Shown: positions 18,601 through 27,237 of the stretch, one piece after another
Position numbering within the stretch: the stretch's first letter is position 1
Layout: each line of letters opens with the position of its first letter
Assembly: GCF_004102745.1 (NCBI RefSeq)
Contig: NZ_RLII01000004.1
Coordinates: forward strand, 1-64,000
Origin: Acetivibrio mesophilus
GTDB taxonomy: Bacteria > Bacillota > Clostridia > Acetivibrionales > Acetivibrionaceae
Length of the DNA stretch: 64,000 bases
Reading direction: 5' to 3'
Position numbers and translations under genes: made by a program
Notes under the pieces: model-generated
Databases searched by the model: none
What the model was told of the DNA's origin: nothing
The model's input: the letters and a program-made list of their open reading frames with translations, nothing else

Positions 18601-21087
18601 CTTGAGGTGGACGAATATCAAAAATCCTATGAATATCTACTTAAGGTAACTCAGGAAATGGAAAAGAATTCAGATCGCGGTCATGACCTTCAAATTTTCT
18701 ATGAATATGCCGCAAGATACTACTTTGAAATAGGATGCTTTGAGGAAGCAAAGGCCATGGCACTAAAAGGAATAAACACATGCAAAAAGTCAAGCACCAA
18801 AGAGAGCTTGACTCTAAATTGCCTTGTCCTTCTATCGGAACATTATACCTCAAGCCGGAATGATTCAGAGCTTCTTTTCCAAAATGCCCTGACTTTACTG
18901 AAAAACTACGAATGCTGTTCCACCATCAAGGAGCGAAGAGATGTGCTCCACCAGCTTGCGGAGGCATTAATTGCTTTCGATAACATAGAGGCATCCCGCT
19001 GTCTTCTGAGAAAAAGCCTAGAACTCAGCACGACTGTTAATACAAAAAAGCTGGAAATTGAGTATCTTATACTCTATGGGACCTGCGAAGGTGGCAACCC
19101 TGGAATTGAAATCATTAATAAGTCTTTAGAGTTAAATGAGGAATATAAAAGTCTGCGTTTAAGATGGAAAGGCTACCGCGCAATCGGTAATATTTATTAT
19201 TCCATTAAGGAAAAAAGTTTATCCGGCATAAACTATATAAAGGCCTTAGATGCACTGTATCATCTTGTGCAAAAAGTTCCCGTTGAATTTCACAATTCAT
19301 TTTTGTTTTCCCATAACCACGAGGAACCCAGGGCTAGACTCCTATCCCTAAAAGCAGATAATCTAAAGGAACAGGAACTCTTAGTCCAACGACAGATGCG
19401 CAATAAAATCAATAACAGTAAAAGTATTATCCAACATTTTTTTGACGGAATAAACTATGAATTCATATTTCAACAGTCTGGAAACAGTATAACTTCGGAT
19501 GCCGGTGAAAACTCTCCTTCGAAATTGGATGAGGAAAAAATCGGAATCATAGAAAATTTGATAATGAATTCTACTTCCGATTACCTTAATAACCTTAAGA
19601 TGATCCTTGAAGCCGCATGCAACCTAACGTCGGCAGAAACAGGCTATATACTCCGGTACAACGATAATAACGAGCTGGATGCCTTTGTTGTACGTACTGA
19701 CAATACAGAGCCCGATTATTATAACTATATAATCGAGCGTGTTAATGAAAATATTGATGGAATACTTGTCGCTAACAGTTTTGATAAAAAAATAGGTAAT
19801 ACCGATATATTCCTTCCCGGAGGTGTCAAGGCTGTTATCTGTATTCCTATATACGGTCATGATCCCAGTGACAAATGCACGTCTATCAAACAGACAAAAA
19901 GAAAACACCGGGAATCCAGCGATTATAATATTAAAGGATATATTTATCTTTCAACTAGAAATGTATTTAATCAATTTTCTTGGCATAGCTTCGGTATGGT
20001 TAAGCTTCTCTCAAAAATTGCTGCTCTTCAAATAGAGAATTACGACCTAAGAATAATTTCATCCATTGACAAATTGACGGGAGCTTACACAAGAAAATTC
20101 TTCGAAAGTGCTATCGAAACTCAAATCAAGAAGGCTGTCAGAGAAAAAAGTCAGTTGTCTATAGTCATGATTGATATTGATAAGTTTAAGAGCGTAAATG
20201 ATAACTATGGACATCAAAAGGGGGATGAAATCCTCTCAAATGTTGGAAATATTTTACTCAAAAATATTAGGCCAACAGATATTTGCTGCAGGTACGGAGG
20301 CGAAGAATTTGTAATTATACTACCGGATACCAGTTCCAGTGAAGCCGAATCTCTTGCTGAAAGGCTGAGAAGTACGGTGGAAAAAGCCCGCTTAATGGGT
20401 CAGGGAAATAATCTTACCATCAGCCTCGGTATATCCTGCTATCCAAAGCACGGCAGCATCCGTAATGAGCTTATAGCCAAAGCCGACCAGGCTCTTTATC
20501 ATGCAAAAGAATCGGGACGAAACCGCGTCTCTCTCTGGAACACAAGGATGCGGAAACTATCTAAAAGAATGGATAAGCTGGCCGGCATAATATCCGGTAA
20601 TGTTATGCACGACCAAAGAAATGTTCTTTCTTTGATAGAAATCGTCCGGTTGTCCAACGAAATAATGCCCCTTGAGGATAAAATATACCGAGTGCTTGGT
20701 ACGATAATAGATACCTTTGATTCGGAATACGGCATTCTCATAACCTGTCAGGAACAAAGCTACAAAGTTTTAAAAGTCTATGCAAGAAAAAGTACTGTAC
20801 CGGGATGGGTTGAGGAAGAAAGCTACAATAGAAAAATCGTAGATAAGGTAATAAAGCAAAAAACCGGAACTTATCTGGTGGATTGGGACAATGTGAATGT
20901 ACTTGATTCTCAAACCGGTGAGCCAATACTTCACTCAATTGTGGTTGAACCCATATTAAAGGGAAAGGACATCAAAGGGGTTCTATACCTTTCCTGCCCC
21001 ATCAACCGAAAAGAATACGGCTTTAATGAATTGAACTTTCTCGGTACTTTAGGGAACGTCATATCCGGCATTTTATCAATGCCATAA
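15610..21087 (+). CDS. Giant signalling protein: pseudokinase, AAA-type ATPase, TPR array, GAF, GGDEF, GAF
   Basis: 1825 residues from the ATG at 15610; CAGGAG lies 12 bases upstream, while the TTG at 15598 abuts it. Residues 1-275 form a Ser/Thr kinase fold without HRD (FKNLDHKSII) and without DFG (LIGMPG), so it is probably inactive. Next comes an NTPase with Walker A GEAGIGKT (325-332) and Walker B VLIFDN (about 433-438). Helical and TPR repeats follow (about 700-1150). A GAF domain (about 1325-1475) precedes a diguanylate cyclase (about 1484-1645) with active-site GGEEF at 1563-1567 and an RxxD inhibitory site (RPTD) five residues before it. A second GAF-like region ends the chain. It should make cyclic-di-GMP under multi-input control. 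No membrane segment is seen and the input is unknown. Confidence 0.9.
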   Translation: MNILNNRYKVITIINEDLSNTLYLVSDMINDNKRMALKFINPELIPLKTMENFRREFVTLSSLSHPNLMQIYGFGAIQSIDGTLTSSKQYYCTYEYIKGKNIINAVSNMCFEKKIDILLQICNALAYLHRRGFSFKNLDHKSIIITEVDGKPCAKLIGMPGNEDMEKTVFRLKKISNQFKLPEEIKSKKKNDLGDLYSLGVLIFYLLTGKNPNRNNFLNIWEQYRNNPSSLKSVPDNVDRKRILDVINRLTSINPADQYTDVYSVIKEIEEICNIKKTHFHNKYFEKIITKTKLIGRDENINQLNLWVNEVSNNTCKQKITCITGEAGIGKTRLLSEFLFSMSLDKIRVLHGVSSENEENTYEPVKQILEQLIPFSPSEILESFKSELVKILPDEKSLKGAIPSPALPDEKEKLRLKVRLSNFISNVLEKEVSVLIFDNAQWLDEATLELIDYLSSSKKTPLCIILSYQKEPMLKNKAGQKYIHKWLSSSIANEVSLTRFDFEETCEFIKNVLAITSCPVAFCTEMFRYTEGNPGFIIDAITALFKEGKLYIDNNGQWSTEFDEDADYSRLYIPPSMHEAVWKHINSLDEISYKALETISAFNMPVSFEVIESILDASHDDIRDILAELISHQIVEQRLADWGYTYDFHSKKIKNEIYKKIEPSRKKALHKKCSEILEEMYKDENRVNKDELIYHYIKTGEKQKALNLIIESADRMLKLHINAQTMAYLKKGRQIAKDISSIKDTIKILLMMGELYRRKGENRKASDCYNEALKYAVEFDDKVAIAKVKEMIGALYTRKNDFDRALVSLNESLMLSKETGYVEGYLEAVRRICWVYIFKRKNEEAIDMINKVLSEYSDEKYSFYHASLYNVLGTHYLEQSNINEALNCYNKSIELYQKINENVEIAYPLNNIATVFAEFLNDNAKAREYFEKSLQINLANNMVEGISSCYDNLGETHRLEDNYTQALEYYFKCEEQARESELNSLLFTVNKNIMLAYLEVDEYQKSYEYLLKVTQEMEKNSDRGHDLQIFYEYAARYYFEIGCFEEAKAMALKGINTCKKSSTKESLTLNCLVLLSEHYTSSRNDSELLFQNALTLLKNYECCSTIKERRDVLHQLAEALIAFDNIEASRCLLRKSLELSTTVNTKKLEIEYLILYGTCEGGNPGIEIINKSLELNEEYKSLRLRWKGYRAIGNIYYSIKEKSLSGINYIKALDALYHLVQKVPVEFHNSFLFSHNHEEPRARLLSLKADNLKEQELLVQRQMRNKINNSKSIIQHFFDGINYEFIFQQSGNSITSDAGENSPSKLDEEKIGIIENLIMNSTSDYLNNLKMILEAACNLTSAETGYILRYNDNNELDAFVVRTDNTEPDYYNYIIERVNENIDGILVANSFDKKIGNTDIFLPGGVKAVICIPIYGHDPSDKCTSIKQTKRKHRESSDYNIKGYIYLSTRNVFNQFSWHSFGMVKLLSKIAALQIENYDLRIISSIDKLTGAYTRKFFESAIETQIKKAVREKSQLSIVMIDIDKFKSVNDNYGHQKGDEILSNVGNILLKNIRPTDICCRYGGEEFVIILPDTSSSEAESLAERLRSTVEKARLMGQGNNLTISLGISCYPKHGSIRNELIAKADQALYHAKESGRNRVSLWNTRMRKLSKRMDKLAGIISGNVMHDQRNVLSLIEIVRLSNEIMPLEDKIYRVLGTIIDTFDSEYGILITCQEQSYKVLKVYARKSTVPGWVEEESYNRKIVDKVIKQKTGTYLVDWDNVNVLDSQTGEPILHSIVVEPILKGKDIKGVLYLSCPINRKEYGFNELNFLGTLGNVISGILSMP

Positions 21088-21114
21088 ACCAAAAGGACAA
21101 AACTAAAAAAAATC

Positions 21115-21133
21115 AGGGGGCTAAAGACCCCCT
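21115..21133 (-). terminator. Intrinsic terminator after the mannanase gene
   Basis: AGGGGG at 21115-21120 and CCCCCT at 21128-21133 form a G+C stem with a 7-base loop. On the minus strand it begins about 17 bases after the mannanase stop and is followed by TGATTTTTTTT, a classical terminator. On the plus strand it also lies just after the giant signalling gene, but the T-run there is poor. Confidence 0.85.
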
Positions 21134-21149
21134 CAAACTTTAATACCTA

Positions 21150-22838
21150 TTAGTAAAATATAGGGCCTGGAGGCACAATTCTTCTATCTCCGCCCGGAAA
21201 TCCGGGTATTATTTTCAGTAAATACCTCTTTATCATTGTAAGATCTGTAGAATTTACAACTCCATTTCCGTCAACATCTGCTGCCGCCAACTCCAAATCT
21301 GTAAGTGTAATCATCTTCAATATATGTCTTTTTATCCTTGTCAAGTCCGTTGAGTTAATCTTACCATCCATATTGACATCTCCCACTAAAATCTCAACAC
21401 CTGTAGGAGTAGGCTCAGGAGCTCCACCCTTTGGATAAACTCCCAACTCAAATATAGAGTTTCCATATTGAGTTGCCCTCTGCAGACAATAGATTCTTAT
21501 ATACCTTCCCTTTGCATCAATGGAAATATCATCAATATCTCCATCTCCATTGTACTCGGTATACACATCGGTCCATGTGCTTGCATCATTGGATACTTGG
21601 ATTTTATATTGACTGGCATATGCAGTCTCCCATTCAATATATACCCTTTCAATTTCATACTCATCTTCCAAGTCAACATATATGTACTGGGGGTCGCTAT
21701 ACTCCGATGACCACCTGGTTGCTATATTTCCGTCGACTGCATTCTCCGGTATATTACCGTAACCCGATTCTGTCGAAGATACAAATACAGGCTTGTTATG
21801 GGCAATACTTCCTTTAGGGATGTTTGTTACCGGAGGCTCGGTTGTAGGTTCTGCAAGCATTGAAGCAGGACGAACTGCAATATTCTTTATGCTGTAAGGG
21901 TCTGTAATGCAAACCTCCAATCCCCATCCTCTTAATGTATCAAAAGTTCCATCGGTGGTCATATCCAAAAAAGTCTGAGGTTGGTTACCCGGCCCCCATG
22001 ACCATGCCAGATATCCCACTTCATTCTTATAACATTGTTCCAATATAGTTTTATAAGGGATTTTGCCATTGTCGTGTTCTTCCCATTGGTGTCCAAACTC
22101 CCCTACAACAAGTGGCAAATCCATTTCAACAGATTCTTTTATTTCATCAATTACCTTCTCTTCACTGTATCCCCACATATAGGGCCACCACATATGTACC
22201 GAGAATAAAAGGTTTTTATCGGGGTCAGCATTTATCAGGTATGGACCAGTTGCCTGAAGAATATTAATATCCTTACCCCAGTCACCACCGTCAATCATAA
22301 GAGGAACATGAATTCCGGCAGCTCTCATTCTCTTTATCTCCGTTTCATATCCTATTTTGAAATCCGACTCCGAGACCTGTGCACCTACTTCATTACCGAT
22401 ATTGATAATGAGATATTCCTCATGCTTCTTTAACACTTCAACTACATCAGGTCTTGTCCAATAGTCAACAAGAGTCGGGAGTTTCTGCCACTCACCGGTA
22501 GCATCATGGAGCTCAATAATCGGTATCATATTGTTCAAGCGGCAGTTGTAAAGCAAAATATCCAGTTTTCTTGCAGGTCCTGTAATTGACCATACAAGCC
22601 TTACTGCATTAGCTCCTGTTTTTCTAATCTCAGGAAGTGCTACATCACCGTCAATGTCGCCCCAGATCGACATTTCATTTACTCCATACAGTACTACCTT
22701 TTCTCCGTTTTTGTCGTACAAAAATCTACCCTGGACTCTAAATCCCGGATAAATATCATCTGCCCCCCATGTCACCAGAGGCAGGCTGACAGTCATCACA
22801 ATAATAACTGCCAAAAGGATGCATATCCTTTTTTTCAT
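21150..22838 (-). CDS. Cellulosomal GH5 beta-mannanase with CBM32 and type I dockerin
   Basis: 562 residues. A signal peptide covers about 1-27 (cleavage near TWGA). The catalytic GH5 domain covers about 30-325 and resembles subfamily 8 endo-1,4-beta-mannanases, with acid/base Glu150 (NIGNEVG) and nucleophile Glu247 (VVGEFGHQ). A Thr/Pro linker leads to a CBM32 (F5/8 type C fold, about 343-468) and a dockerin (about 484-547) with two calcium-binding repeats, both with Ser-Thr at the recognition positions. This is the architecture of A. thermocellus CtMan5A. GGAGG lies 7 bases before the ATG at 22838. The product is secreted and attached to a scaffoldin. A short proline-rich tail follows the dockerin. 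Confidence 0.9.
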   Translation of the reverse strand: MKKRICILLAVIIVMTVSLPLVTWGADDIYPGFRVQGRFLYDKNGEKVVLYGVNEMSIWGDIDGDVALPEIRKTGANAVRLVWSITGPARKLDILLYNCRLNNMIPIIELHDATGEWQKLPTLVDYWTRPDVVEVLKKHEEYLIINIGNEVGAQVSESDFKIGYETEIKRMRAAGIHVPLMIDGGDWGKDINILQATGPYLINADPDKNLLFSVHMWWPYMWGYSEEKVIDEIKESVEMDLPLVVGEFGHQWEEHDNGKIPYKTILEQCYKNEVGYLAWSWGPGNQPQTFLDMTTDGTFDTLRGWGLEVCITDPYSIKNIAVRPASMLAEPTTEPPVTNIPKGSIAHNKPVFVSSTESGYGNIPENAVDGNIATRWSSEYSDPQYIYVDLEDEYEIERVYIEWETAYASQYKIQVSNDASTWTDVYTEYNGDGDIDDISIDAKGRYIRIYCLQRATQYGNSIFELGVYPKGGAPEPTPTGVEILVGDVNMDGKINSTDLTRIKRHILKMITLTDLELAAADVDGNGVVNSTDLTMIKRYLLKIIPGFPGGDRRIVPPGPIFY

Positions 22839-23366
22839 TACCATTCCTCCCTTTGAAAATTTAAATATTATTTCTATGAATTCCTCCTCCATTTACTTAT
22901 CGGAGGACTTCTACCAGTGTAGTTATAAAACAAATGGTAATATTACTTGCTTGTATTAAGGCTGTTTATTTGGTATGATCAATTTTTATCCGCGAAGAGT
23001 TGCTATGTAATGGCTTCATTGAAAAAATCTACAAATATTGATTTATGAGATAATATCTCTAAAAAAATATATTTTCCAAATATATATTACCACATATTTC
23101 TTTCAAATAAAAGAGAAAATAATCTATTTTGTAACTTTATTTTTGCAATTTGTAATATAAAAAATATATCATCAACTTCTTATCTTCCATCTATATAATA
23201 GAAATTATATAAACTTAACTTTAGAAAAATTTATTAAAAATAGATTAAGCTTGTATTATTTTTGCTTTATTTATAGTATAATTCTGTTTAGTAGCCCATT
23301 TCCAAAAGCTGCTTACATTTCATATATAAAAATATATAACATTCTAAATTGCGAGGAGCTGATTAT
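22839..23366. other. Divergent region between the mannanase and stalk-protein genes
   Basis: 528 bases without a gene, strongly AT-rich between 23030 and 23290. A TATAAT at 23277-23282 is a candidate -10 for the plus-strand gene, but the only -35-like TTGTAT lies 20 bases upstream. No clear hairpin or operator was seen. Promoters for both secreted products must lie here. Confidence 0.5.
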
Positions 23367-25142
23367 ATGGTGAAAAAGCTGTTATTCACAGTGATATGTA
23401 TTCTTACTCTATGTTTTCCGATGGCTGCTTGGGCCAATGCAAATATCTCAATTATTGTAAATGGAGAAAAAGTTAATTTTGTTGATCAAAAACCCTATAT
23501 TGACAGCAACTCAAGAACAATGGTGCCCATCAGATTTATTTCCGAATCCCTTAATGCCGAAGTTGATTGGGTTGAAAAAGAGCGTAAGGTAGTAGTAAAA
23601 AAACAAGGGGTCGAGATCTCATTGGTTGTAGGCATGAAAACCGCTAAAGTGAATAATAAGGAAATAAAGCTTGATACCTCCTCAGTTATTGTCGGAGGCA
23701 GGACTTTTGTTCCCTTACGGTTTATCGGAGAAGCTTTTGGCGCTTCCGTAGGATGGGACGATAAAAGCAAAGTTGTTACAATTACAACCGAATCATCAAG
23801 CGGAAATGAAACTGGGAAAATGCCCGAGTCAAGCTATTACAATGAACTTTATAATCTGTTTACCTTTGTACCAAAAGGCATGAAAGGCTCTGCTATAGAG
23901 CAATTCGCACATTATACCTTTAAGGAAGACGGCACTGTTAATAATCTCAACTTTACAGAAGAAAATATGTTCAAAGGCCAGTCCCTCCTTGAGTTGTCAA
24001 AGGGTGGCGTTATTTTTTCACCATATAATCTGGAGACGGTCGATTCATTCTCTGTACAGATTTTCAAGAATGTGACAAGAACAAACAAACAGCTTATCGG
24101 CCAATACATATATTTCTCGGACTTAAAGCCGGAAGATCTTATGGTTATTGAAAAAAGCGGCTTTACCTTTGTAACCACAAAGGGGTTTAGGCCTTATCAA
24201 ATCAAAGAAACAGGCTATAACCTAATGAATAAAAAGCTCTTTATATATAATGACAGAAATTTATACGTCTTTTCATTTATTTATGACCCTATGGAAATCA
24301 AGTATCTGAATGAAGATATTATGGACAGCATTATCAATTCCATCGAAATAAACGGTACCAAAATCAATCTAAAAAAGTCGTCCACTTCCGGTAAAAACGC
24401 CACAGTTGAAGATATTTTGCTGTCAAAAGCTACTTATACAAAGAAAATGACTTTAAAAGAAAATGAAGCTCGTCTCATAAAAAAGTACTTTCCGCAAGGA
24501 TTCGACCTTTCAAACTTAGTCAGAATCGAAGGTGGAACCTTCATCGATGATAACGGCAAAAAAATAACCGTAAAGCCCTTCTATGTGAGCAAAAATCTAG
24601 TGACAATCAGGGAGTGGAATAGCCTCTCAAAGAATAAAATTGATATCAAACAATATAACTCCAAATACAATCTAAATATTAAATCCGAAGATTACCCGGC
24701 AGTATTTGAGACACAAGAAAAATATGGCACAGTCGAAATAAAGAACAGTTTGGATCTTTATATGTTCTGTAATGAGAAAAGTAAAAGTCAGGGGATCGAA
24801 GAGTATTATTCCTTCAAGAAAAACAACTACGGCACCTCCACCATCTTCGAACACAATGGAGGATTCCGATTGCTAAGTGAAGAAGAACTGAAATACATAT
24901 TGAGAAAAACCAAATCCGAGGCCTATAAAAACAACGTAAAATCCAATAGCATTTCCGAAGTCGGTCAATCCTCAAAAAACGAGCTTGGGATTTTTGACTA
25001 TGATTCTAATGTTGCAGAAGTAACAGATTTTGATTCCGTCCTAAAAATCAAAGACAGTTCTCAGATGATATGCGGTTTTAGATATGCAAGAGATATAGAA
25101 AATTCCGTACAAGAATTGATACTGGACTTTTTCAGTAATTGA
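23367..25142 (+). CDS. Secreted protein with copper-amine-oxidase-N-like stalk domain and degenerate FGE-sulfatase-like C-terminus
   Basis: 591 residues from the ATG at 23367 (GAGGAG 8 bases upstream). A signal peptide covers about 1-24 (cleavage near AWANA). Residues 25-150 are a stalk domain (PF07833 type) with two repeats, each with an R-T-[MF]-VP-[IL]-RFI segment. A middle region (about 160-340) is not identified. The last 200 residues match the plan of formylglycine-generating-enzyme/sulfatase-modifying folds: IEGGTFI, FYVSKNLVTIREW, FRLLSEEELKYIL, ELGIFDYDSNVAEVTD and CGFRYAR. Key positions of GNVWEW are changed, so it is probably not catalytic and may bind a ligand. It is divergent from the mannanase and lacks a dockerin. 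Confidence 0.75.
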   Translation: MVKKLLFTVICILTLCFPMAAWANANISIIVNGEKVNFVDQKPYIDSNSRTMVPIRFISESLNAEVDWVEKERKVVVKKQGVEISLVVGMKTAKVNNKEIKLDTSSVIVGGRTFVPLRFIGEAFGASVGWDDKSKVVTITTESSSGNETGKMPESSYYNELYNLFTFVPKGMKGSAIEQFAHYTFKEDGTVNNLNFTEENMFKGQSLLELSKGGVIFSPYNLETVDSFSVQIFKNVTRTNKQLIGQYIYFSDLKPEDLMVIEKSGFTFVTTKGFRPYQIKETGYNLMNKKLFIYNDRNLYVFSFIYDPMEIKYLNEDIMDSIINSIEINGTKINLKKSSTSGKNATVEDILLSKATYTKKMTLKENEARLIKKYFPQGFDLSNLVRIEGGTFIDDNGKKITVKPFYVSKNLVTIREWNSLSKNKIDIKQYNSKYNLNIKSEDYPAVFETQEKYGTVEIKNSLDLYMFCNEKSKSQGIEEYYSFKKNNYGTSTIFEHNGGFRLLSEEELKYILRKTKSEAYKNNVKSNSISEVGQSSKNELGIFDYDSNVAEVTDFDSVLKIKDSSQMICGFRYARDIENSVQELILDFFSN

Positions 25143-25150
25143 TAACTAAA

Positions 25151-25214
25151 AGTTCGGGACATCGAGTCCCTTCGCTTTGGCCTCTTTCATTTCATTCTAA
25201 GAGGCCAACTAAAA
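25151..25214. repeat. Dispersed 64-bp palindromic repeat, copy A
   Basis: This copy shares about 54 of 64 positions, without gaps, with 43420-43483. It folds into two hairpins: GGGAC/GTCCC around ATCGA, and TTGGCCTCTT/AAGAGGCCAA around a 12-base loop. Differences between the copies lie partly in the loops. It sits between the convergent stalk-protein and celD genes, directly next to a terminator hairpin. On the minus strand its end (GTCCCGAACTTTT) also resembles a terminator. Confidence 0.75.
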
Positions 25215-25245
25215 GCCCTGCAGCTACTTTTTACTGCAGGGCTTT
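25212..25245. terminator. Bidirectional terminator between the stalk-protein gene and celD
   Basis: AAAGCCCTGCAG at 25212-25223 and CTGCAGGGCTTT at 25234-25245 form a perfect 12-bp stem with a 10-base loop. It lies between convergent genes, 43 bases past the celD stop, and can serve either strand. T-runs are short on both sides. Confidence 0.75.
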
Positions 25246-25287
25246 ACCCATTATAACCCAAGAAGTAGGTGCACATTTGTCACCTTG

Positions 25288-27237
25288 TTATAGTGGTAGT
25301 TGAACAATTATTTTTAACAAATGCCTTTTGAGCACTGTAATGTCACTGGAATTAATCTTTCCGTCACGATTTACATCTGCGGCTTTTTCTGCCTCAGTAG
25401 AAGGCAAGACCGAAACAGATTTAAGCACATATCTTTTTAGTAAAGTTAAATCGGTGGAGTTTACTTTTCCGTCGTCATTTACATCTCCGTACATTATCTC
25501 AGGTTCAGTAGAGTCATAGTTAACAAAGCCTGCAAGCGCATAAATCAATGCTCCATTCCAGTTTATGGCAACTTCGTTAGTTTCATAGCTGTCCTCAATA
25601 TCTACCCAGTTCTTTGCTCCAGGCCATCCGCCTCCTACAAGGTAACCCGGCCATGGTTCCCTTATTCCATCTGCTCCGGAACGTCTGTCATGTGGGTTCA
25701 TAGGCGGATTTATACCAAGTCCAGTCACATAGGACCTATTGTAATAGTTTCTTCCAAATACATGTCCAATCGCATCAAGAGCTGCATTTACATAGTCGCT
25801 GTTAGGAGAAACTTTATTCGCCATCTGCAATACCATGGTCTGTCTTACAACCGTACCGTTGCATCCCCAGTAGTATTTTGTACCCAGAGTCCTGCCATAT
25901 CCATGGTTTTGGCTGGTCCTAACAATGGAATCTGCTGTCGAAATAAGACTATTCCTTATTGACTGCTCCAATGTAGGGTTCTTGCCCGTTCTTTTCGATA
26001 GTAGATAGGTGAACATACCCAAATTCCCAACATTATCCCAGTCAAAGTCATCTTCAATTTTTTTTGATACTTGAGTTGCCCTAGTTTCGAAATCCTTAAG
26101 ATATTCCTCATCCCCCAAAGTCTGCCACATTTCTGCAGCTGCCCACAATCTGTCATCGGCATCACTGACAGTTGCATATTCCCCCGTTGTAAATCCGTTT
26201 TGGTTCGCAAGGACATTTGCAGGATTTGCTTTTAAGAACTCATAGCTAACTTTTGCCGCATTTATACATTTATCCGCATAGTCAGGGTCATAGGGTCTGA
26301 ATATTCTTGCAGCCATGGCCATCATGGCAACAAAGTCTGCTGTTGCGGCACTGCTCCAAGGCACAAAAAATCTTTCGTCATGTTCATTTTCAGGCATAAT
26401 AAAACCGCCAAAATTCCTTGTGGAAACTTTATGTGCCACTTTTCCGCTTCCATCAGGGTATTGCATGGTAAAAAGCCAATCTATCTCGTATTTTATTTCA
26501 TCGAGATAATCCGGTATTGAATTTGATTTCTCCGGGATTTCCAGAGCTATAGGCTCCAACTGATCCTTGAAATGCTCCCAAGCCAAAAACATTGAGCCAA
26601 CAGTAATACCGGCATTTACCACATATTTGTTGTAATCGCCCGCATCATGCCAGCCTTTTTTGCTGTCCTTGAGCGTATGTTGTCCGGTTATGTAGTCAAG
26701 ATAGGCATCATTAGTATGGCATACCCCATGGGAATAGTGTATTCCATTATAGGTAGCCGATACGCTAGTACCGCAACGCAGCAAATACATTCCCAGCATT
26801 GCAGTCTTAAAGGCGTCTTCATATACGTCCAATGTAATTTTGAAGTTTACACTTTTCCCCACTCCCGGCACTGCCAGATAATAGGTCCCTTCTTCATTGA
26901 CAGGTGAAAAATCAGCTATGTAAACAGTTTCATTAGTGTCATTATCAAACATTGAAGATGCTGTTCCAGTATACACTATTGTACCATCTTCCTTAACAAC
27001 ATAAAAGGTTGAACAGTTTGCAGCAATAGTCGCCTTCTTATTCTGATTCGGTATAAAGCCTATCGAGTTTAGGCGAACTCGTGAATCAAATTGATAATTC
27101 TCTGTCACTTTTTGGGCCAACACTTCGGACTCAATTAATCCCGGAGATAGTATTCCGGTCAAGCTCAACATCACCACCGCAATGGCCAATGACAAAATGC
27201 GTTTCCTCATGCTGTTTTTTAACGCAATTCTACTCAT
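25288..27237 (-). CDS. celD: CelD-like cellulosomal endoglucanase (GH9, type I dockerin)
   Basis: 649 residues from the ATG at 27237, the same length as A. thermocellus CelD. A signal peptide covers about 1-40. An Ig-like domain (about 45-135) precedes the GH9 (alpha/alpha)6 barrel (about 140-570), with catalytic Asp198 and Asp201 in GWHDAGDYNKY and proton donor Glu555 in NEVAINW, which are the published CelD numbers. The dockerin (about 583-645) has two calcium repeats, with Ser-Thr in the first and Ser-Ser in the second recognition position. From memory the sequence differs from the A. thermocellus protein at roughly one residue in ten. It cleaves internal beta-1,4 bonds of cellulose as part of the cellulosome. 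A GTG four codons upstream is less well placed. Confidence 0.95.
   Translation of the reverse strand: MSRIALKNSMRKRILSLAIAVVMLSLTGILSPGLIESEVLAQKVTENYQFDSRVRLNSIGFIPNQNKKATIAANCSTFYVVKEDGTIVYTGTASSMFDNDTNETVYIADFSPVNEEGTYYLAVPGVGKSVNFKITLDVYEDAFKTAMLGMYLLRCGTSVSATYNGIHYSHGVCHTNDAYLDYITGQHTLKDSKKGWHDAGDYNKYVVNAGITVGSMFLAWEHFKDQLEPIALEIPEKSNSIPDYLDEIKYEIDWLFTMQYPDGSGKVAHKVSTRNFGGFIMPENEHDERFFVPWSSAATADFVAMMAMAARIFRPYDPDYADKCINAAKVSYEFLKANPANVLANQNGFTTGEYATVSDADDRLWAAAEMWQTLGDEEYLKDFETRATQVSKKIEDDFDWDNVGNLGMFTYLLSKRTGKNPTLEQSIRNSLISTADSIVRTSQNHGYGRTLGTKYYWGCNGTVVRQTMVLQMANKVSPNSDYVNAALDAIGHVFGRNYYNRSYVTGLGINPPMNPHDRRSGADGIREPWPGYLVGGGWPGAKNWVDIEDSYETNEVAINWNGALIYALAGFVNYDSTEPEIMYGDVNDDGKVNSTDLTLLKRYVLKSVSVLPSTEAEKAADVNRDGKINSSDITVLKRHLLKIIVQLPL

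Noticed and set aside
25151-25214. A cyclic-di-GMP or other known riboswitch
   Set aside because: The repeat has only two simple hairpins, lies at gene ends rather than leaders, and lacks the conserved cores of GEMM-type riboswitches.
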